From contig CAZJPV010000043.1 of NCBI GenBank assembly GCA_964547985.1, forward strand, positions 1 to 20,768: 20,768 nt of DNA. Direction: 5' to 3'. The number at the start of each line of letters is the position of its first letter. Position 1 is the first letter of the stretch. The stretch is from JAPLJU01 sp964547985. GTDB lineage: Bacteria > Desulfobacterota > Syntrophia > Syntrophales > UBA2192. Of this stretch, positions 15,098 to 20,768 are shown piece after piece. The notes under the pieces are model-generated. The model saw only the letters and a program-made list of their open reading frames with translations. It did no database searches and was not told where the DNA came from. A program made the translations under genes and the position numbers.

Positions 15098-15766
15098 TTA
15101 TGACTCTTTTGCCCTCTGTAATCCCTCCGATGCCTGCTTCAGATATCGCGCTGCAACTTTGTCGGAGTCCAGTCGAAGGTACTCCGCGTAGGCCCGCAGA
15201 AAACTCTTTAGAAGAAGCGTGGAAGGGATCTCTTCGTGGCGGTCCTCTTCGATGGCATTCAATAGTCCCCGGCGGACCTTGATCATCTCGGAAATTTGTT
15301 CCAGGGAGATGCCGAGTTCCGTCCGTATGCGCCTCAGGTCCTGACCCGTGAGGGAGTCCTTCGACATGATTTCCCGTACAACGGGAAACTCCGCCGGCGG
15401 GACAATCGCCTTTTCCGTGTGGGGGAAGACCATGCGGGTGATATGACCGGTTTCCTCCAGATCGAAGAGGGGAATCGGTTTTTTGGGGGCACTTCGATAC
15501 TGCTCGTTTTCCTGCATGAGACCTGCCGTGATGAGCGATCGGTCATACTCCATCCGACTCTGGTCGTTGATGAGGGTCAGAAAGGCCTTTTCCAGGTTGG
15601 CGAGGATCCCGGACCGTTCGTCCCCTGAAAAAAAGGAGTAGCTGACGTTTGCATCATCGCCGTAGATCTGGAGGGCTATTTTGTAGGCATGCCGGATATC
15701 GAAGGGAGACGCCGAGGTCGGCAGATCCAGCATTTCGTAATAGTTCTGTTCTCTGAGGGCTTTCAT
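15098..15766 (-). CDS. J-like domain fused to RodZ-type helix-turn-helix
   Basis: A 222-residue protein. Residues about 8-78 follow the J-domain pattern (NYYEMLDLPTSASPFDIRHAYKIAL ... EKAFLTLINDQSRMEYDRSL), but the HPD tripeptide that activates Hsp70 is missing (IYGDDAN lies at that place), so chaperone stimulation is unlikely. Residues about 140-210 match the helix-turn-helix of RodZ/HTH_25 proteins (DLRRIRTELGISLEQISEMI, LLNAIEEDRHEEIP, SFLRAYAEYLRLD). No membrane segment is present, unlike RodZ. It begins four bases after the stop of the MinD-like gene, so translation is probably coupled. A plausible role is an adaptor or DNA-binding partner of that ATPase; this is inference. Confidence 0.8.
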   Translation of the reverse strand: MKALREQNYYEMLDLPTSASPFDIRHAYKIALQIYGDDANVSYSFFSGDERSGILANLEKAFLTLINDQSRMEYDRSLITAGLMQENEQYRSAPKKPIPLFDLEETGHITRMVFPHTEKAIVPPAEFPVVREIMSKDSLTGQDLRRIRTELGISLEQISEMIKVRRGLLNAIEEDRHEEIPSTLLLKSFLRAYAEYLRLDSDKVAARYLKQASEGLQRAKES

Positions 15767-15770
15767 AAAC

Positions 15771-16751
15771 TCAACGGTTCGCGCTCACGAAGGTTGTGGT
15801 CCCGGTCTTGTCGAGGGGGAAGCCCGCCGAGGGTTCCTCCCGCTCGGTCATAAAACGGTGACAGAATTCACGGAGATCCGTTGCCGTCTGGGTATAGGGA
15901 TATTTTTCAAGAAAGTTCACCTTCCGGCAGACGGCATCGTGAACGCGGTCGTCATATTGTATATTGCCCAGGAATTGAACCCGGAGACCCAGATGCTTCT
16001 CGCAGATCCTGCAGATGAGTGTCCCGACCTGGCGATTGTCCTGTTTGCGCAACTGGTTGAGGACGAGCTTGAACCGGAAGGTCCTCAGCGATTCCTCAAG
16101 GAGCCCCCCCTGAACGGGATCACACTCTTTGAGGATGCGGAGCAGATCTTCGGGGTTTTTGACGGATGATCCATTGGAACGCATGACCGCTTCCTGAAGC
16201 AGTTCCCGGAAAGTTTGCTCCCGGAGCACCTGTCGGATCTTTCGCAAAAAGACCGACCGGATGAGGCGGTAAACATTCTCAATGGATGTTGGTTCGGGGG
16301 TGGTTATGAAGACTCCCGTGCTTGAGATCAGGAAAAAATCAAGGGTGTTGTAGGATGTGCCGGCCCCAAGGTCCAGAAGGATGTGCTCGTAGGGAAGCTT
16401 TGAAATGGCCCGCAGAAGCTTCATCTTTTGGGCATGGGTCAGGTTGGCCATATCGAGGTTGTCTCCCGCCCCGCTGATCAAGTAGAGGTTGGGCACGGGC
16501 GTCTTCATGGCCGCATCCTCCAGGGTCTCGACCTTCTTGTTGATGAAGTCGGAAAGCGTGCGTCCCGGATGGGCTACCCCGATGACCGTGTGAAGGTTGG
16601 CGGCACCGAGATCGGCGTCGATGATGAGGGTCCTGTATCCCTGATGGGCCAGGAGCAGTCCCAGGCTCCCCGTCAGAAAGGTTTTCCCCGATCCGCCTTT
16701 GCCGCCCCCGATGGGCCATATGTTGTTGATCACACTTTCTTCGCCGTTCAT
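15771..16751 (-). CDS. MinD/ParA-family ATPase (FlhG-like)
   Basis: A positioning-type ATPase of the deviant Walker A class. Numbered from ATG 16751 (326 residues): GGGKGGSGKT at 15-24 with the signature lysine, LIIDADLGAANLH at 42-54, ILLDLGAGTSYNTLDF at 124-139 and TTPEPTSIENVYRLI at 150-164, the switch region typical of FlhG/MinD relatives. It has an unusually long insertion around 165-235. No flagellar or division gene is adjacent, so the cargo is unknown; the partner is probably the following J-HTH protein. The frame extends to TTG 16811, but that lies upstream of a TATAAT box (16797-16802), so ATG 16751 is preferred although its ribosome binding site is weak. Confidence 0.88.
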   Translation of the reverse strand: MNGEESVINNIWPIGGGKGGSGKTFLTGSLGLLLAHQGYRTLIIDADLGAANLHTVIGVAHPGRTLSDFINKKVETLEDAAMKTPVPNLYLISGAGDNLDMANLTHAQKMKLLRAISKLPYEHILLDLGAGTSYNTLDFFLISSTGVFITTPEPTSIENVYRLIRSVFLRKIRQVLREQTFRELLQEAVMRSNGSSVKNPEDLLRILKECDPVQGGLLEESLRTFRFKLVLNQLRKQDNRQVGTLICRICEKHLGLRVQFLGNIQYDDRVHDAVCRKVNFLEKYPYTQTATDLREFCHRFMTEREEPSAGFPLDKTGTTTFVSANR

Positions 16752-16796
16752 GGCCTTAAAAAGCGCTGTCAGAAATCTTTCGAGACACTGGTCCGC

Positions 16797-16823
16797 ATTA
16801 TATTTAAACAATTTTCATGCCAA
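16797..16823 (-). promoter_or_regulatory. Promoter for the MinD-like operon
   Basis: Minus strand: TTGGCA (16818-16823, five of six) and perfect TATAAT (16797-16802), with a short 15-bp spacer. The start would be near 16790, which excludes TTG 16811 as start codon. The spacer is suboptimal, so confidence is moderate. Confidence 0.4.
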
Positions 16824-16885
16824 GGTGTTCCACGGGTTTTGAAAGGGGGGTCCTGAAAACGGAGGGTGTTTATTCGGGGCCGGGA

Positions 16886-17677
16886 TTACTTGATGAGACG
16901 CCTTTGCATCTTGACAAGGCTCCAGGGGAAAAAAACGAGCGTGAAAAAGATGAGGTAGAGAACATTCAGGGCAAGGGCCGGCTCGATCACGCCAAAGGAA
17001 AGGGCCCGGACGAGGCTCACGAGGTGTGTCAGGGGGAAGAGAAGGGAGAGCTGCTGTGCCCAGGCGGGAAGCGTCTCCAGGGGGAAGAAAGTCCCGCTGA
17101 AGAGGAACATCGGGGTGATGAAGAGGAATATGGGCAGGTTGAAGATGTCGATTTGGGCCACGATGGATGTGAAATACATGCCGATGGCCCCGAAGGCCAT
17201 GCCGCCGAGAAAGCTCAAGGGGATGATGAGAAGGCCTGCGGGATAATCGATGAGTCCGAAGAGGCTGATGACGCCCTGCATGATCAGCGTTGCAATCACG
17301 GATTTTGTCGCACCCCAGAAGATCTCACCTGTGATGATCTCGTCCACGAAAAGGGGGGTGGCCATCATGGCGTCAAAGGTTTTCTGGTAGTACATGCGAA
17401 CGAAGGACGAATAGGTCGTCTCGAAGAAGGCGTTGTACATGATGTTGATGGAAATGAGAGCCGGGGCGATGAAGGCGATGTAGGATATCTCGGTGCCCCG
17501 ATATTGAATGCTTCCGACGAGGGCGCTCAACCCTACCCCGAAGGCCAGAAGGTAGAAAAGGGGCTCCAGAAGCGGCGGGAGAAAGCTGATCTTCCAGTTT
17601 TTCCTGTAAATCGTGAGGTTTCTTTTCCAGACGTGGAGAAAACGCCTCGAGATCCTGAAGGGCCCTTTTTTTGTCAT
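16886..17677 (-). CDS. ABC-2-type transporter permease (NodJ-like)
   Basis: Membrane subunit of an exporter whose ATPase is encoded just upstream with a 4-bp overlap (ATGA). The 263-residue protein has a basic N-terminus (FLHVWKRNLTIYRKNW) and about six membrane segments, with YIAFIAPALISINIMYNAFFETTYSSF, the PLFVDEIITGEIFWG loop and the PMFLFSGTFFPLETLP segment shared with NodJ and related lipo-oligosaccharide, polysaccharide or drug exporters. NodJ similarity does not imply nodulation here; many free-living bacteria carry such pairs. The substrate cannot be read from sequence. Both genes probably form one operon, and the 3' end lies about 60 bp before the MinD-like promoter. Confidence 0.9.
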   Translation of the reverse strand: MTKKGPFRISRRFLHVWKRNLTIYRKNWKISFLPPLLEPLFYLLAFGVGLSALVGSIQYRGTEISYIAFIAPALISINIMYNAFFETTYSSFVRMYYQKTFDAMMATPLFVDEIITGEIFWGATKSVIATLIMQGVISLFGLIDYPAGLLIIPLSFLGGMAFGAIGMYFTSIVAQIDIFNLPIFLFITPMFLFSGTFFPLETLPAWAQQLSLLFPLTHLVSLVRALSFGVIEPALALNVLYLIFFTLVFFPWSLVKMQRRLIK

Positions 17678-18585
17678 TCCCGCAGTTCCCTTCCCGTGAG
17701 TTTCAGAAAGACGTCCTCCAGCGTCGCCATGCGCATGATGCAGCCCTCCGTGCAGTATTGGCTGCTGACCTCGCCGTAGATCTGGTCCCGGTTGTCACAG
17801 TAGATGATCAGGCGATGGCCCAGGTCGTCGTGGGGCAGCCCCTTCGATGAGATGAAAGATCTCAGGCGGTCGGTCGGCTCAGAGACCTCGATCACGTCAC
17901 GCCCGGCATACTGCCGGACGAGGTCCACCGGCTTCCCTTCGACGAGAATACGGCCGTGATCCATGATGATAAGGCGATCGCAGAGTCGGGAGGCCTCTTC
18001 CATGTAGTGGGTCGTGAGCAGAATCGTGAGGCCTCCAGCGCGCAATTCCTCCAGGCGATTCCAGATCTGGTGCCGGGACTGGGGGTCGAGACCCGTCGTG
18101 GGCTCGTCGAGAATGAGAAGCTGAGGGTTGTTGATGAGGGCGCGGGCGATCATCAACCGCCGCATGAGGCCCCCGGAGAGCTCCACCACGGGGGCATCCC
18201 GGCGTTGCTCCAGGGCAATGAACTTGAGCAGGTCCTCCGCGCGCCGGCGGGCCGAAGACGGTTCAATGTCGAAATAGCTGGCAAAGACTTCCAGATTCTG
18301 AAGCACCGTCAATTCGGTGTCGAGACTGTTTTCCTGCTGGCAGACACCGATGCGGGACTTGATTTGCCGGAGCCCCTCGTCGATCCCGAGTCCGAAAATC
18401 TTCAGGCTTCCCGCCGTCCGGGGAGAGAACCCGTAGATCATCCGGATCGTCGATGTCTTGCCTGCGCCATTCGGGCCAAGAAGTCCGAAACACTCGCCGC
18501 GGGAAACACCAAAGGAGATGCCGCCAACAGCGACGAAGGGGCCAAAAGTTTTTTTCAGACCTTGCGCTTCAATGACAAAATCCAA
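17674..18585 (-). CDS. ABC transporter ATP-binding protein (NodI-like)
   Basis: ATPase subunit of the exporter with the following permease. The 303-residue protein has Walker A GPNGAGKT (37-44), Q-loop VCQQENSLD (81-89), signature LSGGLMRRLMIARAL (136-150, the NodI/drug-exporter variant LSGGxxRR), Walker B LLILDEPTTGLD (156-167) and H-loop TTHYMEEA (191-198). A C-terminal extension of about 90 residues is normal for this subfamily. The start is TTG 18585, supported by GGGGAG seven bases upstream. The stop overlaps the permease start by 4 bp, implying coupled translation. Confidence 0.92.
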   Translation of the reverse strand: MDFVIEAQGLKKTFGPFVAVGGISFGVSRGECFGLLGPNGAGKTSTIRMIYGFSPRTAGSLKIFGLGIDEGLRQIKSRIGVCQQENSLDTELTVLQNLEVFASYFDIEPSSARRRAEDLLKFIALEQRRDAPVVELSGGLMRRLMIARALINNPQLLILDEPTTGLDPQSRHQIWNRLEELRAGGLTILLTTHYMEEASRLCDRLIIMDHGRILVEGKPVDLVRQYAGRDVIEVSEPTDRLRSFISSKGLPHDDLGHRLIIYCDNRDQIYGEVSSQYCTEGCIMRMATLEDVFLKLTGRELRE

Positions 18586-18621
18586 GAGAAAGCTCCCCGG
18601 CTCTTCGTGTCCCGAGTTGCA

Positions 18622-18651
18622 CCAGAAAAAGAAAAGATGTCATAAGACATC
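18622..18651 (-). terminator. Probable terminator of the peptidyl-prolyl isomerase gene
   Basis: GATGTC (18636-18641) and GACATC (18646-18651) form a 6-bp stem with a 4-base loop; on the minus strand it is followed by TTTTCTTTTTC. It lies about 70 bp past the isomerase stop and 50 bp before the ABC ATPase start. The stem is short, so the same 16-bp palindrome could instead be an operator for the ABC operon. Confidence 0.45.
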
Positions 18652-18721
18652 CCCCCCCTTGCGCTCCTCCTCCGAAGGGCCGCCTTATAACATCTCTCTC
18701 GAGATAAATTCTGAGATTGCG

Positions 18722-19609
18722 TTACTTCTTTTTTTCTTTCGATTGGGAATAGATCGTCGCCTTCGTTTCTTTCTTGGCCTTTTCGATGAACTCATTAATC
18801 TTTTTCTGCTCCGCGGCCTGAGTGGCCTTAAACCTCACTTGCTCCTTGATGCTGTCAAAAGCCGGCATTTCCGCCGCCTTTTTGTCCTCGACCTTGATGA
18901 TATGATATCCGTATGGCGTTTCGATAACGTCACTGATATCACCCGGTTTCAAATTAAATGCCGCGTTCTCGAATTCCGGCACCATGTTTCCCCGGGGGAA
19001 GAAACCCAGCTCCCCCCCCTTCGTTTTGGAGCCTGGATCATCGGAGTATTCGGACGCGAGCTGGGCAAAATCGTCACCGCGCTTCGCCTTCTTGAGGACG
19101 TCCTCCGCCTTCATGCGAACTTCCTTTTTCTGGTCCTCGGTCATATCGCCTTTGAATCCGATGAGGATGTGTCTTGCCTTGACGGTTTCCGGTTTTTCGA
19201 ATTCCTTGGGATGGTCCTTGTAATATTCCTCCACATCCTTGTCCGTGACCTTCACCTTCGCGATGACGTTTTTCTGGACGTAGCCTTTAGCGAGATGCTC
19301 GTCGGTGAGGACCTGGATCTGCTTCCTCATGTTTTTATCCTTGTCGAAGCCCTGGCGTCTGGCCGTTTCGGCGACCGCCATGATGGTGACGTAATTGTTC
19401 AACAGGGCCTCTTCATTCTTGGGGTCCATACGGATCATGGCCTGCTGGTTCGGCGGATAGAAACTGATGAGTGCTTCGATGTCGGCTTTGGTAATGTTTT
19501 TATTCCCCACCCTGGCCAGGATCTCCGGGTCGGCCGCGGTTGCCACACCGGTGATAAAAATCATAATGAGTGCGACCACCGCCAGGCTTGAGATGAGCTT
19601 TTTGATCAT
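18722..19609 (-). CDS. Periplasmic PpiC/SurA-type peptidyl-prolyl cis-trans isomerase
   Basis: A foldase for exported proteins. The 295-residue protein begins with a signal peptide (MIKKLISSLAVVALIMIFITGVATA, cleavage near ATA-A at 23-26), followed by a helical SurA-like N-terminal region. A parvulin domain lies at about 120-225: VKARHILIGFKG, GDDFAQLASEYSDDPGSKTKGGELGFFPRGNMVPEFE, and PYGYHIIKVEDKK. The last third is lysine-rich (KKETKATIYSQSKEKKK). There is no lipobox cysteine, so it should be soluble in the periplasm. ATG 19609 follows GGGAGG at good spacing. It is transcribed alone and divergent from the small membrane protein at 19757. Confidence 0.93.
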   Translation of the reverse strand: MIKKLISSLAVVALIMIFITGVATAADPEILARVGNKNITKADIEALISFYPPNQQAMIRMDPKNEEALLNNYVTIMAVAETARRQGFDKDKNMRKQIQVLTDEHLAKGYVQKNVIAKVKVTDKDVEEYYKDHPKEFEKPETVKARHILIGFKGDMTEDQKKEVRMKAEDVLKKAKRGDDFAQLASEYSDDPGSKTKGGELGFFPRGNMVPEFENAAFNLKPGDISDVIETPYGYHIIKVEDKKAAEMPAFDSIKEQVRFKATQAAEQKKINEFIEKAKKETKATIYSQSKEKKK

Positions 19610-19756
19610 GTTGCCCTCCCTTGGAAAAAGTTATATGTTGACGTTATCACAAGGGGCTGAAAAGAAAAATGTTTTTTTCGTCCTGTCCCGGCAACGTCGA
19701 TAAAGCGATGGTCCGGCCCTTTTGTCTGTGGTATATTATTTAAAGAGGAGATTCCC

Positions 19757-20038
19757 ATGGCAAAGTTGAGGTGGCAGAGCCTCGCGCTTCTGGGTATCGT
19801 CGTTCTCACGACCCTACAGTTCAGTTACTTCGGTTTTCGCACTGCCGGAGGAGATGCGTATCTCGTGGCTCAAGTGGCGGCCCTTGTTTTCGGTGGTCTT
19901 CTTCTCACGTCGCTGGAGCACCGATACCGGAAGATCGGCTTTGCCGGGGCAGTAATCGCCTTCGCCCTCTACACCCTTATGGTTACCCTGTACTCCAAGT
20001 CCGTCGTTGAAGCCCTCCAGCAATTCTTCGAGCGATAA
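19757..20038 (+). CDS. Small membrane protein of unknown function
   Basis: A 93-residue hydrophobic protein with three likely membrane segments: LALLGIVVLTTLQFSYFGF (about 9-27), YLVAQVAALVFGGLLLTSL (35-53) and IGFAGAVIAFALYTLMVTLY (60-79). A short basic loop (EHRYRKIG) lies between the second and third, and the end is amphipathic. ATG 19757 has an excellent site AGAGGAG (19745-19751). There is no family I recognise and no neighbour on the same strand close enough to form an operon. Confidence 0.75.
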   Translation: MAKLRWQSLALLGIVVLTTLQFSYFGFRTAGGDAYLVAQVAALVFGGLLLTSLEHRYRKIGFAGAVIAFALYTLMVTLYSKSVVEALQQFFER

Positions 20039-20346
20039 TAGATAGTATGTTTTCCTCCCCTCCCTTTTTTCGAAATTTATCAATATAAAAACCAACAAAT
20101 TCAATCCCATATCATTAAATATCCTCAAATAAGATTGAATATCCTTAAATGGGATTTCTGATTACTCAAAATGGCGTAGAGATTCCTCAAAAAGGCGCAA
20201 AAGTAGCCAAAAGGGAAATGCAATGAAAAAATCGATCCACAGTAATTTTTATAACCAGTTGTATTTATTGTGTATTTATCTTATGGGGCGATTGGCACAG
20301 ATTATGTAGAAAAGGGGAAAAACCCGATGGAGGGAGGTGACAAAAG
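20039..20346. other. AT-rich intergenic region with phased A-tracts
   Basis: This is 308 bp without a gene. From 20109 to about 20231 there are repeated ATATC(A/C)T(T/C)AAAT blocks (20109-20120, 20119-20130, 20139-20150), related ATTACTCAAAAT (20161-20172) and ATTCCTCAAAAA (20182-20193), and A-runs spaced at multiples of about 10 bp. An 8-bp inverted repeat (AATCCCAT 20103-20110, ATGGGATT 20149-20156) encloses the first blocks. The sequence should be intrinsically bent. A sigma-54-like element follows at 20293-20308. Confidence 0.6.
20293..20308 (+). promoter_or_regulatory. Weak sigma-54-like element before the Lys/Ala-rich gene
   Basis: TGGCACAGATTATGTA keeps the full -24 half (TGGCAC) at correct spacing, but the -12 dinucleotide is GT instead of GC. 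The C at -12 is normally important, so this is a low-confidence call; its position about 40 bp before the ATG is suitable. Confidence 0.25.
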
Positions 20347-20631
20347 ATGAAGAAGGTATTGGCAGTTATCGTATCCGTTCTTTTCGTTCTTTCCGTAACG
20401 GGTCTGTGCTTCGCCCAGGCTGCGGCCCCGGCGAAACCGGCAGATACGAAGGCGGCTCCTGCGGTTGAGAAGAAGGCTGACGTGAAGAAGGTTGACGACA
20501 AGGCGACGAAGAAGGCCGAGAAGAAGGCAAAGCCCGCGAAGAAGGCTGCTCCGAAGAAGGCCGAGAAGAAGGCTGAGCCGAAGGCGGCCCCGAAGGCTGA
20601 AGAGAAGAAGGCTGAGCCCGCAAAGAAGTAG
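20347..20631 (+). CDS. Secreted Lys/Ala-rich low-complexity protein
   Basis: A 94-residue protein with a clear signal peptide (MKKVLAVIVSVLFVLSVTGLCFA, cleavage CFA-Q at 23), so the mature form is periplasmic or extracytoplasmic. The mature chain is almost only Lys, Ala, Pro, Glu with some Asp/Thr, in units such as KKAEPKAAPKAEEKKAEP; the strong positive charge resembles histone H1-like tails. A cysteine at 21 is too close to the predicted cleavage to form a lipobox. ATG 20347 has one of the best ribosome binding sites in the window (GGGAGGTGA, 20332-20340) and a strong terminator follows, which suggests high expression. Function unknown; binding to envelope polyanions such as lipopolysaccharide or nucleic acid is a guess. 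Confidence 0.8.
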   Translation: MKKVLAVIVSVLFVLSVTGLCFAQAAAPAKPADTKAAPAVEKKADVKKVDDKATKKAEKKAKPAKKAAPKKAEKKAEPKAAPKAEEKKAEPAKK

Positions 20632-20664
20632 CGAACAGATCTCATTTTTTCAGTATTAACCTGA

Positions 20665-20703
20665 GGGGGGCATTGCGGAAACAATGTCCCCCTTGGTTTT
20701 TTT
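20665..20703 (+). terminator. Strong Rho-independent terminator
   Basis: GGGGGGCATTG (20665-20675) pairs with CAATGTCCCCC (20682-20692) over 11 positions with one G-T pair around a six-base loop, followed by TTGG and seven T (20697-20703). It ends the Lys/Ala-rich gene. Confidence 0.88.
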
Positions 20704-20768
20704 GCTGCAATTCTTTTTGGTAATACCGGACTAAAGTTGCACTAAATTGGCTCTTTGACAACCCGCTG

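Noticed and set aside
16817..17779. A 320-codon plus-strand reading frame rich in Glu, Gly and His
   Set aside because: It is the complement of the ABC permease gene; the composition is typical of an antisense frame of hydrophobic coding sequence.
17674..18585. A true nodulation factor exporter (nodI)
   Set aside because: The similarity is to the broad NodI/drug-exporter subfamily; no other nodulation gene is present.
18458..19591. A 377-codon plus-strand reading frame
   Set aside because: It is antisense to the isomerase and ABC ATPase genes, whose families are certain; its product is low-complexity and unlike any family.
20097..20231. A CRISPR array
   Set aside because: The repeated blocks are about 12 bp, degenerate and spaced by one to two helical turns, with no spacer-length segments and no cas genes.

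Overview
The window is about 20.8 kb of a moderately GC-rich bacterial chromosome and looks like ordinary genomic sequence: no rRNA, tRNA, CRISPR array, insertion sequence or phage gene is visible. The gene set points to a Gram-negative anaerobe of the former Deltaproteobacteria (Desulfobacterota, perhaps a Syntrophus- or Geobacter-like lineage). The reasons are a bacterial NrpR homologue, a KaiC-like/ATP-grasp fusion, a NifA-type sigma-54 activator, a PpiC-type periplasmic isomerase with signal peptide, and frequent TTG starts with good ribosome binding sites. This placement is inference.

Left part (1-2555): the extreme left edge holds the N-terminus of a probable inositol-3-phosphate synthase reading off the window. 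Next come dTDP-glucose 4,6-dehydratase (rfbB), a 62-residue four-cysteine protein, and an AT-rich regulatory stretch in front of an unrecognised 127-residue protein. That stretch has a 13-bp inverted repeat, a sigma-54-like -24/-12 element and a 9-codon upstream ORF.

Regulatory/nitrogen part (2588-9501): an 863-residue protein joining a degenerate KaiC-like domain to a PEP-synthase-type ATP-grasp domain is divergent from a GAF-AAA+-Fis sigma-54 activator. The activator's GAF domain carries a perfect 135-bp in-frame tandem duplication. Downstream, nrpR and gdhA form a minus-strand operon. NrpR is best known as the nitrogen repressor of methanogenic archaea, senses 2-oxoglutarate there, and 2-oxoglutarate is a substrate of GdhA. 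A sigma-54 activator, an NrpR-type repressor and an ammonia-assimilating enzyme together suggest a nitrogen-control locus. The intergenic regions of the orphan gene, the activator and nrpR share an AAAATGTAA-like motif.

Middle part (9747-16823): a PreP-like M16C zinc peptidase and a membrane-anchored unknown on the plus strand converge on a GpsA-like dehydrogenase. The dehydrogenase gene has a near-consensus promoter with an inverted repeat at its predicted start. Behind it lies a two-gene operon of a MinD/ParA-like ATPase and a protein that joins a J-like domain lacking HPD to a RodZ-type helix-turn-helix.

Right part (16886-20768): a NodIJ-like ABC exporter pair, a PpiC/SurA-type peptidyl-prolyl isomerase, a small membrane protein, and a secreted Lys/Ala-rich protein that lies downstream of helically phased A-tracts and is followed by a strong terminator.
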